Below are positions 7,301 to 8,425 of a DNA stretch of 8,425 bases, piece after piece. Numbering within the stretch: position 1 is the first letter of the stretch; each line of letters starts with the position of its first letter. The stretch is from Treponema sp. Lineage in GTDB: Bacteria > Spirochaetota > Spirochaetia > Treponematales > Breznakiellaceae. The stretch spans positions 1 through 8,425 of the forward strand of contig JAIRLZ010000067.1 of NCBI GenBank assembly GCA_031259035.1. Reading direction: 5' to 3'. The translations under genes and the position numbers were made by a program. The notes below the pieces were generated by a model, which saw only the letters and a list, made by a program, of their open reading frames with translations, did no database searches and was not told where the DNA came from.

Positions 7301-7379
7301 CTGCGTACTTGAAGGCATGGGCGGCGCGGAGAAAACGGCCTCGGCGTTGGGCGTGGCTGTGCGTACGTTGCCTGTGTAA
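4323..7379 (+). CDS. M16C zinc metallopeptidase (presequence-protease / insulinase family)
   Basis: This 1018-residue protein has the inverted zinc motif HxxEH at residues 69-73 (HIIEH, followed by SVLCGS, typical of subfamily M16C). The third ligand is Glu179 in VVYNEMKG, and the C-terminal half carries the substrate-binding R-x-K-G-G-A-Y-G (871-878). Members such as PreP, falcilysin and yeast Cym1 are a single chain of two M16 halves joined by a hinge. They form a closed chamber that degrades unfolded peptides of up to several tens of residues. The hinge here is probably the Lys/Glu/Ala-rich helix near residues 490-530. The catalytic set is complete and there is no signal peptide, so a cytoplasmic peptide-clearing enzyme is expected; the real substrates are unknown. 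It follows the fliG paralogue by 18 bases with its own Shine-Dalgarno, so the two are probably co-transcribed. An alternative start at 4305 would add six residues. Confidence 0.93.
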   Translation: METRLKKGQTANGFEILDIADLSEINAVGVYARHTKTGAEVFHVLNDDEENLFAFSFATAPEDSTGVAHIIEHSVLCGSECYPLKDAFLTLGQGSLQTYLNAWTFPDKTVYPASSVNERDYFNIMGVYADAVFRPLLSEWTFMQEGRRLELIGGESAFGTAAGTPKGKKLSITGVVYNEMKGAYSSIETIAGRLMAQTLFEGTPYGYESGGDPECIPDLTFEYFKNFHKSRYAPANCKIFLAGDIASEKQFAFLDNILSAQPAGAAAPPLPLARKWEKPKRARARCPASGKEKATVLLSWLCGDATDPDETMALATLAGILMGHDGSPLAKALVESGLGEDLSPESGFEDERRQTIMAAGLRGVDLSKTTAEAFEQLIMEELRRLTREGVPKEEIEAAVVSLEFSNREINRAHGPFSLVWLQRTLRGWLHGEKPWESLLFLPSFTRIKEKLNGAEGGRYVEQLIQTYLLDNPHRVLLSIEPEADFLEKKEAAFAQKLAEKLAALSKAELKIIEKKAKALKKAQGEKDSPEALASIPHLSVRDLSREIVTTPRVLFDAGGVPVLAHDIFTNGIAYVNIAFPVDVLEPDDYPWLSLFSRAAVSTGLPGMDYAAVSSLLARTAGDFSSTLKSFSVSPGASRSVATPSGVFDIRGRDWLVWNLRCLDEKLPASVGLILDIIAKADFTDMRRLNDITLNFKNDLASSIAPYGHAYAMSRAGRHFSKSHLMEEIWNGVSQLEFIQKITAMDTPEISANLTRIRDALASAGALINLTASKETIDAAAPLFEQTYAVFGAPKPRNAGVSERAFFSLCSNGVQPPDNRKKYETEVWASPTLQVGFTGAVIPASEYATRNYAAELALSHYAATGELWETIRMKGGAYGAFAYLNGLNRSFCLASYRDPEPLKTLTAFHQSLKKISRARIDADSMEKMIIGAYANETHPQTPNQKGLSDCFRFLCGIEDAQRSRIRNYLLDMTADEVTTAAERIAKRMHGGGASCVLEGMGGAEKTASALGVAVRTLPV

Positions 7380-7443
7380 AAGGGACGGACTGATGAATTA
7401 CTCGCAGCCTCAGGGCGCGTTTTGAAAAACCTCACATAGTAAA

Positions 7444-7447
7444 GGAG
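7444..7447 (+). promoter_or_regulatory. Ribosome binding site of the DUF1538 gene
   Basis: GGAG (in AAAGGAGCGG) lies 10 bases before the ATG at 7458, slightly long but usable. The 78-base spacer after the peptidase has TTGAAA at 7422-7427 but no matching -10 box at a proper distance and no clear hairpin terminator. The gene may therefore be read through from the fliG-peptidase transcript. Confidence 0.55.
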
Positions 7448-7457
7448 CGGCAAGTTT

Positions 7458-8425
7458 ATGAATAAAGTCTTGCAGGAAAAGATACAGGAAGCGTTTTCAT
7501 CGGCGCTTCCCATAACCGCCATTGTACTCATCGCGAGCATTGTGTTGGCGCCGATGTCGGCGGGCGTCATCGTCATGTTTCTTACCGGAGCGGCGCTGCT
7601 CATCATTGGCATGGGTTTCTTCACCTTGGGCGCGGATATGGCGATGATGCCGATGGGCGAAGGGATCGGCGCCCAGCTTACCAAGACCTCGAAATTGGCG
7701 CTGGCGCTCGGCATTAGTTTTGTTATGGGCGTCATCATCACCGTCGCCGAACCGGATCTTCAGGTGCTTGCGGGTCAGCTTGCCGAATCGCTCAATCCGT
7801 GGGTGTTGATCGTCACCGTCGGGCTGGGCGTGGGACTTTTCCTCGCCATAGCGGTGCTGCGGGTGTTGTTCGGAATTCCGCTCAGAGTGCTGCTTCTTGG
7901 CTTTTACATTATTGTCTTCGTCATTGCGGGTTACATGCTCACCACGCCGAACGGCTCCTTTATACCCATAGCGTTTGACTCGGGCGGCGTCACCACCGGA
8001 CCCATGACCGTGCCGTTTATGCTGGCGATGTGCGTCGGCGTCGCGTCTTTGCGCGGCGACAAGGGATCAAAGGAAGACAGCTTTGGCTTCGTCGCGCTGT
8101 GCAGTATAGGCCCCATTCTTTCGGTGCTGATCCTCGGCATGATAAAGCGCATCAACACGGTTGACGCGGGCGAACCCATTGACACAAGCGCGATAGCGAT
8201 GTATACGGACAGGGATGTTGTGCTCAGCTTTCTGGAAGCGTTCCCCGCAAAAATAAAAGACGTCGCTATGGCGCTCGCCGCGATCCTCCTGTTTTTTGTC
8301 GTGTTCCAGTTGATTTCAAGACGGTACAAGAAGCAACAGCTTATGAGGATATTAGTGGGATTCGTCTACACCTTTATCGGGCTTGTACTGTTCCTGACCG
8401 GCGTGGAAGTCGGCTTTATGCCGGT
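7458..8425 (+). CDS. DUF1538 integral membrane protein, 3' end beyond the window
   Basis: The frame is open from ATG 7458 to the window edge (322 codons), so the C-terminus is missing. It is a highly hydrophobic protein with repeated membrane segments, roughly at residues 17-32, 37-58, 80-96, 112-132 and 135-155, with further ones near 180-195, 210-230, 272-290 and 300-316. Recognisable DUF1538 (PF07556) features are GADMAMMPMG (58-67), the conserved VAEPDLQVLA (96-105) after a Gly-rich helix, and the GGVTTGPMTVPFMLA stretch. The final residues GVEVGFMP echo GADMAMMPMG, so a second copy of the same repeat seems to begin where the window ends. The family is thought to be transport-related, but no substrate is established. 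The gene follows the peptidase on the same strand. The family call is fairly firm; the function is unknown. Confidence 0.85.
   Translation, partial: MNKVLQEKIQEAFSSALPITAIVLIASIVLAPMSAGVIVMFLTGAALLIIGMGFFTLGADMAMMPMGEGIGAQLTKTSKLALALGISFVMGVIITVAEPDLQVLAGQLAESLNPWVLIVTVGLGVGLFLAIAVLRVLFGIPLRVLLLGFYIIVFVIAGYMLTTPNGSFIPIAFDSGGVTTGPMTVPFMLAMCVGVASLRGDKGSKEDSFGFVALCSIGPILSVLILGMIKRINTVDAGEPIDTSAIAMYTDRDVVLSFLEAFPAKIKDVAMALAAILLFFVVFQLISRRYKKQQLMRILVGFVYTFIGLVLFLTGVEVGFMP

Noticed and set aside
7393..7425. A 10-codon open frame (MNYSQPQGAF) between the peptidase and DUF1538 genes, with GGGA upstream
   Set aside because: It is too short and has no regulatory-leader features such as repeated codons or a following attenuator hairpin.

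Overview
The window most likely comes from a spirochaete of the Treponema lineage, probably a free-living or gut-symbiotic one rather than a pathogen. Four things point that way. The partial lipoprotein at the left edge resembles TmpC/PnrA (BMP family), abundant in treponemes. A FliG paralogue lies away from any flagellar operon, like the second 'FliG1' of spirochaetes. A leucine-biosynthesis gene is present, which host-restricted treponemes lack. The coding DNA is GC-rich, while the start regions and spacers are AT-rich. The genus is an inference; no rRNA or other marker is present.

Layout. Positions 1-181 (minus) hold the N-terminal 60 codons of a BMP-family substrate-binding lipoprotein. 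Positions 182-647 are intergenic and about half of this is a nested set of inverted and tandem repeats (about 217-486) with a shared core present twice. Positions 648-1781 (leuB) and 1785-3110 (purD) form a tight two-gene unit on the plus strand. A short spacer carries a possible weak terminator and a good sigma-70-type promoter. Then come the fliG paralogue (3219-4304) and a large M16C metallopeptidase (4323-7379), again closely coupled. After a 78-base spacer, a DUF1538 membrane protein starts at 7458 and runs off the right edge.

How the genes work together. leuB and purD are housekeeping biosynthesis genes (leucine, purine) and are probably co-transcribed. The fliG paralogue and the M16C peptidase are adjacent with no room for a promoter, so they are probably co-transcribed although no functional link between them is established. 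The DUF1538 protein is a predicted inner-membrane protein of unknown function.

No clearly new system is visible. The most interesting points are: promoters for leuB and fliG so close to the ATG, without Shine-Dalgarno sequences, that leaderless transcripts are predicted; a FliG in which the usual EHPQ motif is replaced by ESAA; and the repeat complex, whose left border coincides with the putative -10 box of the lipoprotein gene.
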